Shown here: piece after piece, positions 9,301 to 18,052 of the stretch
How positions within the stretch are numbered: position 1 is the stretch's first letter
Layout: every line of letters begins with the position of its first letter
Assembly (NCBI RefSeq): GCF_900163865.1
Contig: NZ_FUKU01000026.1
Span: 186,001-250,000, forward strand
Direction of reading: 5' to 3'
DNA from: Sphingobacterium sp. JB170
GTDB taxonomy: Bacteria > Bacteroidota > Bacteroidia > Sphingobacteriales > Sphingobacteriaceae
Length of the DNA: 64,000 nt
The notes under the pieces: model-generated
Told to the model about the DNA's origin: nothing
Database searches by the model: none
Seen by the model: the letters and a program-made list of their open reading frames with translations, nothing else
Translations under genes and position numbers: made by a program

Positions 9301-9763
9301 TACAACGGTGAGTTACAAAAACTTCTCCCTATTTGCACGCATGGACTACGCTTTGGGGCACGTTCAAATGGATCAAATGCAGATGTGGGCACTCGGCTTC
9401 TTCCAAGGCGAATTCAACGCGACCACGCTCGTGAACGATACTTGGACTCCTGATAATCCAGGCGCTAAATTTCCACGTTATGTTTGGGCCGATCAACTCA
9501 ACGCAAAGAACTTCGACAGACCGAGCGATATGTTCTGGAAGAAATCCAACTACCTTGCTTTTAGAGAGGTAACATTGAGTTACGCCGTTCCACAGGAATG
9601 GCTTAGCAGAGCAAAGATTTCCGGGTTAACATTATCCGTCACCGGACAAAACTTAGGCTATATTACAAACAAAATGAACGTCTTACCTGAACGTACAGGT
9701 TTCCAAAACAGTGCGTATACAATACCCACGATGTTGATATTTGGTGGCAAGATTACGTTTTAA
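6383..9763 (+). CDS. nanO: SusC-like TonB-dependent sialoglycan importer (NanO-like)
   Basis: The start at 6383 is chosen because it opens directly onto a signal peptide ('KLFLLLLFSLAQVITYAQ'); the frame is open further upstream to 6305, but that lies inside the promoter. The protein is 1126 residues, normal for SusC. A carboxypeptidase-D-like regulatory domain comes first ('LKGKVTDEAGTALQGVSVS'), then the plug domain ('VVMGYGTVKRSKLTASVS', 'GGTHFDGSGSPLILVDG'), then a 22-strand-type barrel ending 'IPTMLIFGGKITF'. It should import sialic acid or sialyl sugars across the outer membrane with the SusD partner immediately downstream. The NanO name follows the characterised Tannerella/Bacteroides loci with the same gene set; substrate specificity is taken from context. 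Confidence 0.92.
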   Translation: MIKLHSTNHKKLFLLLLFSLAQVITYAQTILKGKVTDEAGTALQGVSVSNPKSENSTSSNADGTFSIQSTAGDQLVFSFVGYASQTLRLTSLNFLEIILLTDDQQLEEVVVMGYGTVKRSKLTASVSTLDKKVLESGMRANPAQALAGTIPGVRVATGSGRPGAMPSIVLRGGTHFDGSGSPLILVDGQVRSSLSDINPEEIERIDVQKDAAATAIYGARASNGVIIVTTKKGKLGTSSLDLKINRGINYLNSPYEFLDAENYVKWNRLGAVQAIKAGTLANTTLGSPSPRGTGNLYFDSDGVTPLDGNYDTRARWSLMRLNDQNRFLLDEGWKTMKDVVPTDVSGNYDPNGQYYDLLFEEFNYRDVAFHKTSATQDYNLSFSGAGDNGSYYSNIGIYDEKGLSLNTFYRRYNFTVNADYKIKDWLTSESRINYTRADWRDQTLYNGESNYWGRMSSAPPTLRSKSPTTGDWILGRDASDGNPLVNVDNFKRDYQNDKFTLNQALVVKLLPELSFKLNGILYYEEEYRETFDKDFRSGFLSYSNPDAGWNRQRSNAANFWRNIKQTYNAVLNYDQTFGVHNVNALVGGEFYDSYRRGLGASGSLGPSDDLYSLGLTLNTAENPTRGTSSFHYNDRILSQFGNVNYDYDGKYMASVTYRVDGVSRLSPDKRWGIFPAASVGWVVTREDFMQQSSSWLNFFKLRASWGKNGNIGIGTNDPITEYQVQGQYGTTGLYNQNTGFLFTQPPLGELTWEKTNTTEVGADFAFLNNRLTFSTAFYNRITDDKLAYINLPTSAGISSIRTNNGTMRNRGIEFDLGYRFIDKGDFKWSIHANAAYVRNTVMKLPFNGNDNNRQGGTQVFDPTSQSLVWVEGLQEGMEWGDVYGFRMKGIIRTEQDLANYNVRDDAAGEVWYGASIGKKVASEQVIQEQGLTGYLKTQLGDAMWDDINGDGVIDKSDRIKLGNSLPKWTGGFNTTVSYKNFSLFARMDYALGHVQMDQMQMWALGFFQGEFNATTLVNDTWTPDNPGAKFPRYVWADQLNAKNFDRPSDMFWKKSNYLAFREVTLSYAVPQEWLSRAKISGLTLSVTGQNLGYITNKMNVLPERTGFQNSAYTIPTMLIFGGKITF

Positions 9764-9782
9764 TTTTTTTAAGCAAATAATT

Positions 9783-11336
9783 ATGAAAAAGTATATAAAA
9801 ATAACAGCTGTCGCTTTATCCATATGGACTTTTGCGGCCTGTAATAAGCACCTTGATTTTGCACCCGAAGATTTCTATGCTGACGGTAATTATTGGCAAA
9901 ATGAGACACAGATAGATGGTTTTATGACCGGTATCCACAGTGATCTTCGCGGCGATCAGTTCACCTTAATACGACTGGGTGAGATGCGCGGCGGCGGGCT
10001 CGAAAATCAAGCACGAATGGATGTTTCTTTAAGTGATTTGGGTATCATAGAACACAATCTAACAGAGGTTTCACCAGGTATTGCGCATTGGGGCGGGTTC
10101 ATGAATACCATACTTCAAATTAATCTGTTTATCAACAAAGTCGAATCGATCACCTTTTTAAGTGAGGAGAAAAAAGGGGAATATCTAGGTCAAGCGTACG
10201 GGCTGCGTGCTTTTTTTTACTTTCATTTATTACGCACTTACGGAGGCGTTCCACTACGCCTTACGGCCGATGTTATTCTCAACAAACCCGATCCGGTAGA
10301 ATTGCGATTAGCGCGCTCCACAGAAGCAGAGGTATTAACTGCAATCAAATCGGACATCGCCTCCTCCCTCTTAAACTTTGGAAGCTATCTTGGACCTGAT
10401 AAAACGTACTGGAATTTGAATGCGACCAGAATGTTAAAAGGCGAAGTGTACCTCTGGTCAGCAAAAGTATATGGCAACACGGCGGATTTAACGGACGCCA
10501 AATCAGCCTTGAACGATATAACGGGCTATAATCTACTGCCGGACTTCGCCGATGTTGTAAATGACAAACGGAATGACGAACTTATTTTGACGATTCCATT
10601 TTCGTACAACGAAGCAAACATGTCCCACACACATATGTTCACGTATGCCATTTCAAATTTTAATGGAATTTATTACAAAGATACCGTCGATACAAACGCA
10701 GAAACGATCATTGATCCTTTGGATATCGGACAATCAAATATTGGAGGAATCCAACGTTATGCCTATACCTACGAGCTTTTCCAGTCGTATGATTTAGGCG
10801 ACCAACGTAGAGACGTTACTTTCTACGATTTTTATGCAATAGACAGAAATGCATCACCACAAAAGGTTACGATACGGAACACTGTATTAACTAAGTTTTT
10901 AGGTGAAGAGAACAACAATATCCATTACTGGGATAGTGATTGGCCGATCTATCGCGAAGCGGATCGATTACTGATGTTAGGTGAAATTGCTAACGCCGAA
11001 GGAGGCAACCCTGCGCAGTATATTCAGCCAGTGCGTGATCGGGCATACCGTGGCAACGACCCTACTCCATTTGTGAATAGAAGCAAAGACCAAAACGAAC
11101 TAGCGATACTCGAAGAACGAAACAAAGAATTCGTCTTTGAAGGAAAACGTTGGTACGATATCCGCCGGATGACCTATGCGGGTAAACCTTTCGTATTTGA
11201 ATCCGCGAGCCACCCTTACGGCGTTTTAAATGAAAGCACCCAGGCATATAAAGTATTGTGGCCAGTAGGTAATCAGGTGTGGACGGACGATCCACTAGTT
11301 GACCAAACACCTGGTTACCCGACAACAAAACCTTAG
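9783..11336 (+). CDS. nanU: SusD-like surface sialoglycan-binding lipoprotein (NanU-like)
   Basis: The start at 9783 (517 residues) gives a lipoprotein signal with lipobox 'TFAAC', Cys20 being lipidated; the upstream extension to 9741 overlaps the SusC end and lacks a signal. SusD family features are present: TPR-like helical N-terminal region ('GQAYGLRAFFYFHLLRTYGG'), 'LGEIANAEGGNPAQYIQPVR' and the C-terminal 'ERNKEFVFEGKRWYDIRRM'. It would sit on the cell surface and lid the SusC barrel. The gene begins 19 bp after the SusC stop. A hairpin separates it from the enzyme genes downstream. NanU is the name of the sialic-acid-binding SusD homologue in related loci. Confidence 0.92.
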   Translation: MKKYIKITAVALSIWTFAACNKHLDFAPEDFYADGNYWQNETQIDGFMTGIHSDLRGDQFTLIRLGEMRGGGLENQARMDVSLSDLGIIEHNLTEVSPGIAHWGGFMNTILQINLFINKVESITFLSEEKKGEYLGQAYGLRAFFYFHLLRTYGGVPLRLTADVILNKPDPVELRLARSTEAEVLTAIKSDIASSLLNFGSYLGPDKTYWNLNATRMLKGEVYLWSAKVYGNTADLTDAKSALNDITGYNLLPDFADVVNDKRNDELILTIPFSYNEANMSHTHMFTYAISNFNGIYYKDTVDTNAETIIDPLDIGQSNIGGIQRYAYTYELFQSYDLGDQRRDVTFYDFYAIDRNASPQKVTIRNTVLTKFLGEENNNIHYWDSDWPIYREADRLLMLGEIANAEGGNPAQYIQPVRDRAYRGNDPTPFVNRSKDQNELAILEERNKEFVFEGKRWYDIRRMTYAGKPFVFESASHPYGVLNESTQAYKVLWPVGNQVWTDDPLVDQTPGYPTTKP

Positions 11337-11362
11337 TCAGTTTTTAGCTAAGTAACCTATTT

Positions 11363-11396
11363 GAGAGCTAATGATTTTCCAGTTTCGTTAGTTCTC
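11363..11396 (+). terminator. Intercistronic hairpin after the SusD gene
   Basis: The arms GAGAGCTAA and TTAGTTCTC pair over a 16-base loop with one G-U pair, followed by a T-rich run (11397-11417) rather than a clean T-tract. It lies in the only sizeable gap (131 bp) inside the operon. It may act as a partial terminator or mRNA 3'-end stabiliser, giving more SusC/D mRNA than catabolic mRNA. Confidence 0.5.
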
Positions 11397-11467
11397 GTTT
11401 TGGGTTCTCTTTAAACAGATATGTTAGTAAGTACAAATACCCAACTTTCGAAGTTAAATTTAAAAAA

Positions 11468-12391
11468 ATGCATACAAAAAAAATAGAAGGCCTGATCGCA
11501 GCGCCATTTACACCATTTGATAATCAGGGAGAAGTAAACACCGATGCCATACCTGCCTACTACCATTTTCTAAAGGCAAACAAAGTGGTAGGAGCTTTTA
11601 TATGCGGCTCTACGGGTGAAGGTGTATCGATAACCTTTCAAGAAAAAATCAAAGTCATGCAAGCGTGGGCAGCATTAACCGCCCAAGATAAAGACTTCAC
11701 ATTGATGATGTTTCTAGGAGGAACAAACATTAAAGAATGTATGGAACTTGCCCGAGTTGCAGAAGATTCTGGAGTGGACGTAGTTTCATTTACTGCACCA
11801 TTCTATTTCAAACCAGCAAATGCAAAACAACTTGCATTATGCTGTGCGCAAGTCGCTTCGGCGGCACCTAATACCGCCTTTTACTATTATCATATTCCAG
11901 TACTAACAGGAGTAAACATAGGCATGCTTGATCTGCTCAAAGAAATCGACGGCTTGGTCCCGACCTTCCAAGGAATAAAATACACCCATGAAGATTTTAT
12001 GGATTTCCTTTCGTGCATGAATTACAACAATCGTAAGTACGACATGCTTTGGGGCCGCGATGAAAACATGCTTTCTTCTTTAGTACTCGGAAGTAAGGGA
12101 GCCGTAGGTAGCACCTACAACTACGCCGCTCCGCTGTATTTGGATCTTATCGAGGCTTTTCAGCAGGGCGATTTGGAAAAAGCAAACGCGCTGCAACAAA
12201 AATCAATCGACATGATTACTTTACTGGGCAAATACGGTGGTATAGCAACCGGGAAAGCATATATGAAACTCGTTGATATCAACTGTGGCGAGTTCCGACT
12301 TCCGATCGCCAATATGAGTCAGGGCGATTTTGCACACTTTCAAAAAGACGTACAAGCACTGAACTTTGAATCATTCAAATCAAAAATTTAA
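11468..12391 (+). CDS. nanA: N-acetylneuraminate lyase
   Basis: A 307-residue cytosolic aldolase of the DHDPS/NAL family that splits N-acetylneuraminate into N-acetylmannosamine and pyruvate. Seen in the sequence: 'CGSTGEGVS' (pyruvate carboxylate-binding loop, residues 46-54), the catalytic Tyr141 in 'YYYHIPVLTGVN', and the Schiff-base Lys171 in 'GIKYTHEDF'. The Lys-Tyr spacing and length are normal for the family. The stop overlaps the Kelch gene start by one base (TAATG), so translation is coupled. The choice of lyase over dihydrodipicolinate synthase rests on the surrounding sialidase, mutarotase and epimerase genes. Confidence 0.95.
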   Translation: MHTKKIEGLIAAPFTPFDNQGEVNTDAIPAYYHFLKANKVVGAFICGSTGEGVSITFQEKIKVMQAWAALTAQDKDFTLMMFLGGTNIKECMELARVAEDSGVDVVSFTAPFYFKPANAKQLALCCAQVASAAPNTAFYYYHIPVLTGVNIGMLDLLKEIDGLVPTFQGIKYTHEDFMDFLSCMNYNNRKYDMLWGRDENMLSSLVLGSKGAVGSTYNYAAPLYLDLIEAFQQGDLEKANALQQKSIDMITLLGKYGGIATGKAYMKLVDINCGEFRLPIANMSQGDFAHFQKDVQALNFESFKSKI

Positions 12392-13524
12392 TGAAACTTA
12401 AACCTGCAATACTCATGATTACGGCCATAATTACCGCTTGTGCATCAAAGCGTGGAAACTATCAAGTTCGCTGGAATGCGAGTCAAACGCTTCCTCAACA
12501 ACAGGATGGCCAACGGCACCTCGGGGTAGCAGGACCGATTACAGGTGTTATCGGCGACCACTTGATTGTTGCCGGTGGTGCCAACTTTCCCGCCAAGAAA
12601 CCATGGGAAGGCGGAGCAAAACAATATCCGCAAGAATTATATATCTTCAAAATCGATGGCGATCATATTTCCCTACAAAGCAAGCGGTATCTCGATAAGG
12701 GGGTTGCCTATTCCGGCAACTGTTCGGTGAATGATGCGCTCTACACAGCGGGCGGAGAAAGCAAAAATGGCATCATTGCCGAGACAAGAAAATTCACCTT
12801 CCAGCAAGATTCGCTCAGCCAAGAGAATCTTGCGGATTTACCGCAGCCTTTGACCAATGGTTCGCTCGTGGCTGCAAATAATCGGCTTTACTATATTGGC
12901 GGAGAGAACCAAGATCATGTCTCCGACAAAATATATAGTCTTGAACTCTCTTCGAAAACCAACCAGTGGAAGGAAGCATATACACTTCCGTATCCGCTAA
13001 CGCATGCTGTGGTCGTTTCCAATAACGTTCATAAAATCTATATCGCAGGCGGCAGAAAGCGAAACGATGGTGCCTTAAGCACGATATACGACAAGGTGCT
13101 AGCGATAGATATTGCCAGTGGTGCAACGCAGGAAATTGGACGTTTACCAGAACCATTGGCTGCAGGAACCGGAATATTGGACTCTTCAGGAGATTTATTT
13201 ATCTTCGGAGGAGATAACGCCGAAACCTTCCATAAAGTCGAAACTATTATAGCTGAATTAAATAAAACAACAGACCCTGTACAAAAAGAACGCTTGAACG
13301 CGCAAAAGGCGCAGCTCCAAAATGACCATCCAGGTTTCAGTCATCAATCTTGGTCCTACGACATCGGGCAAAAAAAATGGTATCCACTGTCGCCTGTTGC
13401 CGGAGAAAGCCCCGTAACCACCTCGGCAATAATCTATGGAGATCAAATCATTATCCCGAGCGGAGAAAAACGTGCCGGTGTGCGTACAGATCAAATTTTA
13501 ATTGGAAAAATTGACAGAAACTAA
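12391..13524 (+). CDS. nanM: Kelch-repeat N-acetylneuraminate mutarotase (lipoprotein)
   Basis: A 377-residue protein made of Kelch blades with Gly-Gly turns: 'VAGGANFPAKKPW', 'YTAGGESKNG', 'YYIGGENQD', 'YIAGGRKRNDG', 'FIFGGDNAE'. The 'GGANFP' start and the permuted blade order match the cyclically permuted mutarotase (NanM) family, which converts the alpha anomer of Neu5Ac released by sialidase to the beta form. The N-terminus has a lipobox 'ITAC' (Cys17), so this copy is probably a membrane-anchored periplasmic lipoprotein. It is translationally coupled to nanA and followed 6 bp later by the transporter. Confidence 0.9.
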   Translation: MKLKPAILMITAIITACASKRGNYQVRWNASQTLPQQQDGQRHLGVAGPITGVIGDHLIVAGGANFPAKKPWEGGAKQYPQELYIFKIDGDHISLQSKRYLDKGVAYSGNCSVNDALYTAGGESKNGIIAETRKFTFQQDSLSQENLADLPQPLTNGSLVAANNRLYYIGGENQDHVSDKIYSLELSSKTNQWKEAYTLPYPLTHAVVVSNNVHKIYIAGGRKRNDGALSTIYDKVLAIDIASGATQEIGRLPEPLAAGTGILDSSGDLFIFGGDNAETFHKVETIIAELNKTTDPVQKERLNAQKAQLQNDHPGFSHQSWSYDIGQKKWYPLSPVAGESPVTTSAIIYGDQIIIPSGEKRAGVRTDQILIGKIDRN

Positions 13525-13530
13525 AATAGC

Positions 13531-14775
13531 ATGTTAAAAAATACTAAACAATACGCATGGGTCGTCGTAGGCCTCCTTTGGTTTGTTGCGCTACTGAACT
13601 ACTTAGACCGGCAGATGTTATCAACGATGCGTGAGTCAATGCAAGTAGATATTGTAGAATTACAGACAGCCGAAGCATTCGGGATTCTCATGGCTATTTT
13701 TTTGTATATATACGGCTTTATGAGTCCGGTCGCAGGTGTAATTGCCGATCGAGTAAATCGTAAATGGCTGATCGTGATAAGCCTTTTCATCTGGTCAGCA
13801 GTCACCTATGCAATGGGTGTCGTTGACAACTACGACCATCTACTTATTTTACGAGCAGTAATGGGAATAAGCGAAGCCTTATATATTCCTGCAGGGCTTG
13901 CACTGATCGCCGACTATCATACTGGAAAAACTAGATCATTGGCTATCGGTATACACATGACAGGCCTGTATATGGGGCAAGCCTTGGGGGGATTTGGCGC
14001 CACGCTTGCCGCGAGCGTGGGATGGCACTCCGCATTCCACTGGTTTGGAATTGTCGGTATCGTCTACGCGATAATCCTAAGCTTTTTACTGCACGAAAAA
14101 AGTCGTGAGCCCCATACTGACGGTATGCTCCGGACACCGATTAAGATACCATTTCTTAAAGGACTATCTACGCTTTTTTCAATGACTGCATTTTGGGTAA
14201 TTTTATTTTATTTCGCCGCGCCTAGCCTACCGGGATGGGCAACTAAAAATTGGCTTCCGACGTTGTTTGCCGATAGCTTAAATATCCCGATGGAGCAAGC
14301 AGGTCCGCTGTCAACGATTACGATCGCCGCTTCGTCTTTTGTAGGCGTAATCATGGGAGGAATGGTCAGTGACCGATGGGTTTTAAAAAACGTCCGAGGA
14401 CGCGTATACACCAGCGCAATCGGTTTAGCATTCACGATCCCTTCATTGATTCTTCTGGGGATGGGCACCACTTTTCTCACCGTAGTCGGCGCAGCAATAT
14501 TATTCGGAATAGGTTTCGGTATATTCGATGCCAACAATATGCCTATTCTCTGTCAATTTGTACCCTCGCGTTTACGTGCCACGGCATATGGATTTATGAA
14601 CATGGTTGGTGTATTCGCCGGTGCGGCCATCACACAGGTATTAGGTAAATTTAAAGACGAAGGACATTTTGGAAATGGCTTTGCTACCTTGGCAGTTGTC
14701 GTCTTGGCCGCGCTCTTACTCCAATTATTTACGCTTCGTCCGAAAGTAATCGATTTTACCGATAAACAAAAATAA
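13531..14775 (+). CDS. nanT: MFS-type sialic acid transporter (NanT-like)
   Basis: A 414-residue major facilitator protein with twelve predicted membrane segments. The N-terminal 'LNYLDRQMLSTMRESM' is typical of the anion:cation symporter branch. The loop 2-3 motif reads 'GVIADRVNRKWLIV' and is repeated in the second half as 'GGMVSDRWVLKNVRGR'. The position, between mutarotase and O-acetylesterase, matches NanT in Tannerella and Bacteroides sialic acid loci, where it brings free Neu5Ac across the inner membrane by proton symport. The next gene starts one base after its stop. Specificity is from context. Confidence 0.9.
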   Translation: MLKNTKQYAWVVVGLLWFVALLNYLDRQMLSTMRESMQVDIVELQTAEAFGILMAIFLYIYGFMSPVAGVIADRVNRKWLIVISLFIWSAVTYAMGVVDNYDHLLILRAVMGISEALYIPAGLALIADYHTGKTRSLAIGIHMTGLYMGQALGGFGATLAASVGWHSAFHWFGIVGIVYAIILSFLLHEKSREPHTDGMLRTPIKIPFLKGLSTLFSMTAFWVILFYFAAPSLPGWATKNWLPTLFADSLNIPMEQAGPLSTITIAASSFVGVIMGGMVSDRWVLKNVRGRVYTSAIGLAFTIPSLILLGMGTTFLTVVGAAILFGIGFGIFDANNMPILCQFVPSRLRATAYGFMNMVGVFAGAAITQVLGKFKDEGHFGNGFATLAVVVLAALLLQLFTLRPKVIDFTDKQK

Positions 14776-14776
14776 C

Positions 14777-16870
14777 ATGACATTAATTTTGAAACGCTTA
14801 TTACTACTTTGCTTGCAGGTGCTACTTGGCCTGTCGGTGTATGGGCAAACCAAAACCCGGGTTGCAAGCATTGGAGATTCTGTCACTGAAGGAAAGGGAC
14901 TAGAAAACTCTGAAGAAAATTCCTATCCGGCCACCCTAGCTAAATTACTGGGATCAAACTACGAGGTGAAGAATTTTGGACACAGTGGTGCCACACTTCT
15001 TCGTAATGGGCACAGGCCATACAATAAAACCAAACAATTCAAGGACGCATTAACGTATAAAGCTGATATAGCAGTCATACATTTAGGGTTAAACGATACG
15101 GATCCGAGAAATTTCCCACACTTCCGCAACCAATTTATAAGCGACTACCTGTGGCTTATTGACACCCTGCGTCAGGATAATCCGAAGATAAAAATTTTCA
15201 TTTGTCAAATGTCTCCCATATTTACGGGGCATCCGCGATTCTCCTCAAGTACGTTCGACTGGTACCATGCACTACAAAAGCAGATAACACATGTTGCTAA
15301 CACGAGAGATTTACCCATAATTGATTTGTACACCGCTTTGCATAATCGGCCAGATCTAGTGACGGATGCTCCCACGTTACATCCCAATGTTGCAGGAGCC
15401 ACGCTAATTGCCCAAACGGTCTATCAGCATATTACCGGTAACTTTGGTGATCTGAAACTTCCCTCCGTTTTTGGGAAATATATGGTTGTCCAGCGAGATA
15501 AGCCGCTAAAGATATGGGGCACGGCAAATGCAGGAACATGTACGAGCGTTATATGGGATGGGCATACGCAGCATACAACGGTTTCCACAGATGGCCATTG
15601 GGAGCTAACGTTCCCAGCACCGAAGCTGAGTCCAAAATCAAAAACACTGATTGTTGAGAACGGCCAAAGTAAATTCACTTTTGATCAAGTGCTCGTAGGC
15701 GATGTATGGCTTGCGGCAGGACAGTCGAATATGGGCTTCCGGTTACATCAAGCCTTCCGCGGCGATAGCTTAGCTGATGCGTCCGGTACAGACCCGAACA
15801 TACGGCTATTACAATTTGAAACGGCAGCGAACACAGACAATACAGCATGGGATTCGCTTACATTGCAGAAAGCCAATGAGCTGGAATTCTTCTCGGGCAC
15901 TTGGCATGAAAACAACAGAAAAAATGCTGAGAATTTTTCGGCGATTGGCTATGCATTCGCTAACGAGATATCGCGTGAGGTAAACGTTCCTATCGGAATC
16001 ATTTCTCTTGCAGTGGGCGGGTCCCCGCAACTTGCCTGGCTTCCGCGCCTAACTTTAGAATCCAATCCCACATTTGTACAATCTCTTCACCCGTGGCGCC
16101 AAAGCGATTACTTAACGCTATGGTGCCGTGAGCGCGCAATGAAAAACCTCGAATTATCCAATTCCGCGTTCCAACAGCACCCCTATGCACCGTCTTATAT
16201 TTACCAGGCGGGAGTAGCACCCATGGTACCGTTTTCTATTCGAGGGATAATTTGGTATCAAGGAGAAAGCGACGCTGATAACGCCGAGCTATATCAAAAG
16301 CTATTCCCTGCATTTGTGAAAAGCGTTCGCCAAGCGTGGCACGATGACCTTCCTTTTTATTATACGCAGCTTTCAAGTATCGAGCGCCAATCCTGGCCGC
16401 ATTTCCGTAATGTACAGCGCTTACTGTTGCGTGACATTCCCAATAGTGGGATGGCCGTATCCAGCGATATAGGTAACCCAAATGACGTACATCCAAAAGA
16501 AAAAATCATCGTAGCAAAACGATTAGCGCAATGGGCGCTGTCAAACGAATACGACAAGAGTAATATTCCTTCTGGACCACTTTACAAAAGCTATAAAGTT
16601 ATAAAAAACATTATCGAAGTGGATTTCGATTATAAATACAATTTGCAAACAAATGACGGCTCTCCTGTCCGAGGGTTCGCATTCCAAAGAAGTGACGGTA
16701 AGTTTATGGTGGCAAACGCGCAGATTGTAGACGATCGCGTGCACTTGGAGATGCCTCGGAATTCCAAACTTATGACCCTAGTGTACGGATGGGACCCCGT
16801 CAGTAGAGGAAACTTAACCAATGATGCAGGCCTACCAGCAAGCACATTTAGTATATTATTAGAGAAATAA
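14777..16870 (+). CDS. nanS: Two-domain sialate O-acetylesterase (SGNH + SASA domains)
   Basis: A 697-residue protein with signal peptide ending near 'LSVYGQ'. Residues about 27-220 form a GDSL/SGNH esterase with 'GDSVTEG' (Ser35), 'HLGLNDTD' and 'DAPTLHPN' (Asp-x4-His). Residues about 225-695 form a sialate O-acetylesterase (SASA) domain with its own nucleophile motif 'AAGQSNMGF' (near 313), 'WYQGESDAD' (near 494) and 'DVHPKEK' (near 571). Two complete esterase triads in one chain suggest removal of acetyl groups from different positions, or from free and bound sialic acid. The fusion is known from periodontal Bacteroidota NanS-type enzymes. Spacing to neighbours is one and two bases. Confidence 0.9.
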   Translation: MTLILKRLLLLCLQVLLGLSVYGQTKTRVASIGDSVTEGKGLENSEENSYPATLAKLLGSNYEVKNFGHSGATLLRNGHRPYNKTKQFKDALTYKADIAVIHLGLNDTDPRNFPHFRNQFISDYLWLIDTLRQDNPKIKIFICQMSPIFTGHPRFSSSTFDWYHALQKQITHVANTRDLPIIDLYTALHNRPDLVTDAPTLHPNVAGATLIAQTVYQHITGNFGDLKLPSVFGKYMVVQRDKPLKIWGTANAGTCTSVIWDGHTQHTTVSTDGHWELTFPAPKLSPKSKTLIVENGQSKFTFDQVLVGDVWLAAGQSNMGFRLHQAFRGDSLADASGTDPNIRLLQFETAANTDNTAWDSLTLQKANELEFFSGTWHENNRKNAENFSAIGYAFANEISREVNVPIGIISLAVGGSPQLAWLPRLTLESNPTFVQSLHPWRQSDYLTLWCRERAMKNLELSNSAFQQHPYAPSYIYQAGVAPMVPFSIRGIIWYQGESDADNAELYQKLFPAFVKSVRQAWHDDLPFYYTQLSSIERQSWPHFRNVQRLLLRDIPNSGMAVSSDIGNPNDVHPKEKIIVAKRLAQWALSNEYDKSNIPSGPLYKSYKVIKNIIEVDFDYKYNLQTNDGSPVRGFAFQRSDGKFMVANAQIVDDRVHLEMPRNSKLMTLVYGWDPVSRGNLTNDAGLPASTFSILLEK

Positions 16871-16872
16871 AA

Positions 16873-18051
16873 ATGGATAAAGAAAAACTCATTGCCCTTC
16901 GCGAATTTTATAAAAAACAACTCTTGGAGGACACGGTACCATTTTGGTTCCCGCGTTCCTACGACAAAGAAAATGGTGGATACCTCTTAATGCGCGATGG
17001 TGATGGAACATTAATCGATACCGATAAAGCGGTATGGATTCAGGGCCGCACTTGTTGGTTACTTGCCACTTTATACAATACCATCGAACCACGCCAGGAA
17101 TGGCTTGAAGGTGCGCGGCTAGGTTACGAGTTTTTACGTGATAAGTGCTTCGATACAAATGGAAAAATGTATTTCCACGTTGACCAACTAGGGAATCCCA
17201 TTCGCATGCGACGTTACTTTTTCTCCGAAACATTTGCTGTTATTGCATTTGCTGCTTACGCTAAAGCCTCGGGGGACCAACAGGCAGCAGATAATGCACG
17301 TGAATTGTTCGGCATCTGTCTAGAATATGCAAATGGGGAACGCCCAATTGAACCAAAATTCGAAGATACTCGCCTCACAAAAGGCATAGGTATACCGATG
17401 ATTATGATCAACACCGCGCAGCAGCTTCGCGACACTATCGGCGATTCTCGATGTGATGAAGCTATTTTGGGGTGGATCCATCAAATTGAGGATAATTTTG
17501 TGAAAGATGACATTCGTTGCGTTATGGAACAGGTGAGTGCAAACGGCGACATCGTTGATCATATTGACGGACGGACATTAACCCCTGGTCATGCTATCGA
17601 AGGTGCTTGGTTCATTCTACATGAAGCAATGTATCGAAAAAATGACACCAAACTCATTGATCTGGGTTGTCGCATGCTGGACTATATGTGGGAACGCGGT
17701 TGGGACGAAGAACACGGAGGAATACTATATTTCCGAGATGTATACAACAAACCTGTACAAGAATATTGGCAAGATATGAAATTTTGGTGGCCGCAAAATG
17801 AAACAATTATAGCAACTTTATTGGCCTACTTACTTACAAAAGACAAAAAGTACGCAGCAATGCATAAAAAAATTCACGATTACGCCTACGCACATTTTCA
17901 TGATAAAAAAAATGGTGAATGGTTTGGCTATCTACACCGTGACGGACGCATATCGCAGACCGCCAAAGGAAATATGTTTAAAGGGCCATTTCATTTACCG
18001 CGTCAAGAATGGTACTGTTGGTCTGTTTTAGAAAACGAACTCAACAAATAG
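16873..18051 (+). CDS. nanE: AGE-family N-acylglucosamine 2-epimerase
   Basis: A 392-residue (alpha/alpha)6-barrel epimerase of the renin-binding-protein/AGE type. Visible marks are 'DKAVWIQGRTCWLLATLYN' (residues about 51-69, barrel Arg), 'RRYFFSETFAVIAFAAYAK', 'TPGHAIEGAWFILHEA' (catalytic His region), 'EYWQDMKFWWPQNETIIATL' and the C-terminal 'GPFHLPRQEWYCW' (second catalytic His). It should convert ManNAc from the lyase reaction to GlcNAc. This replaces the unrelated E. coli NanE and its ManNAc-6-phosphate route, as described for Bacteroides fragilis. No NanK-type kinase is present in the locus, so a GlcNAc kinase elsewhere is expected. Confidence 0.92.
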   Translation: MDKEKLIALREFYKKQLLEDTVPFWFPRSYDKENGGYLLMRDGDGTLIDTDKAVWIQGRTCWLLATLYNTIEPRQEWLEGARLGYEFLRDKCFDTNGKMYFHVDQLGNPIRMRRYFFSETFAVIAFAAYAKASGDQQAADNARELFGICLEYANGERPIEPKFEDTRLTKGIGIPMIMINTAQQLRDTIGDSRCDEAILGWIHQIEDNFVKDDIRCVMEQVSANGDIVDHIDGRTLTPGHAIEGAWFILHEAMYRKNDTKLIDLGCRMLDYMWERGWDEEHGGILYFRDVYNKPVQEYWQDMKFWWPQNETIIATLLAYLLTKDKKYAAMHKKIHDYAYAHFHDKKNGEWFGYLHRDGRISQTAKGNMFKGPFHLPRQEWYCWSVLENELNK

Positions 18052-18052
18052 C

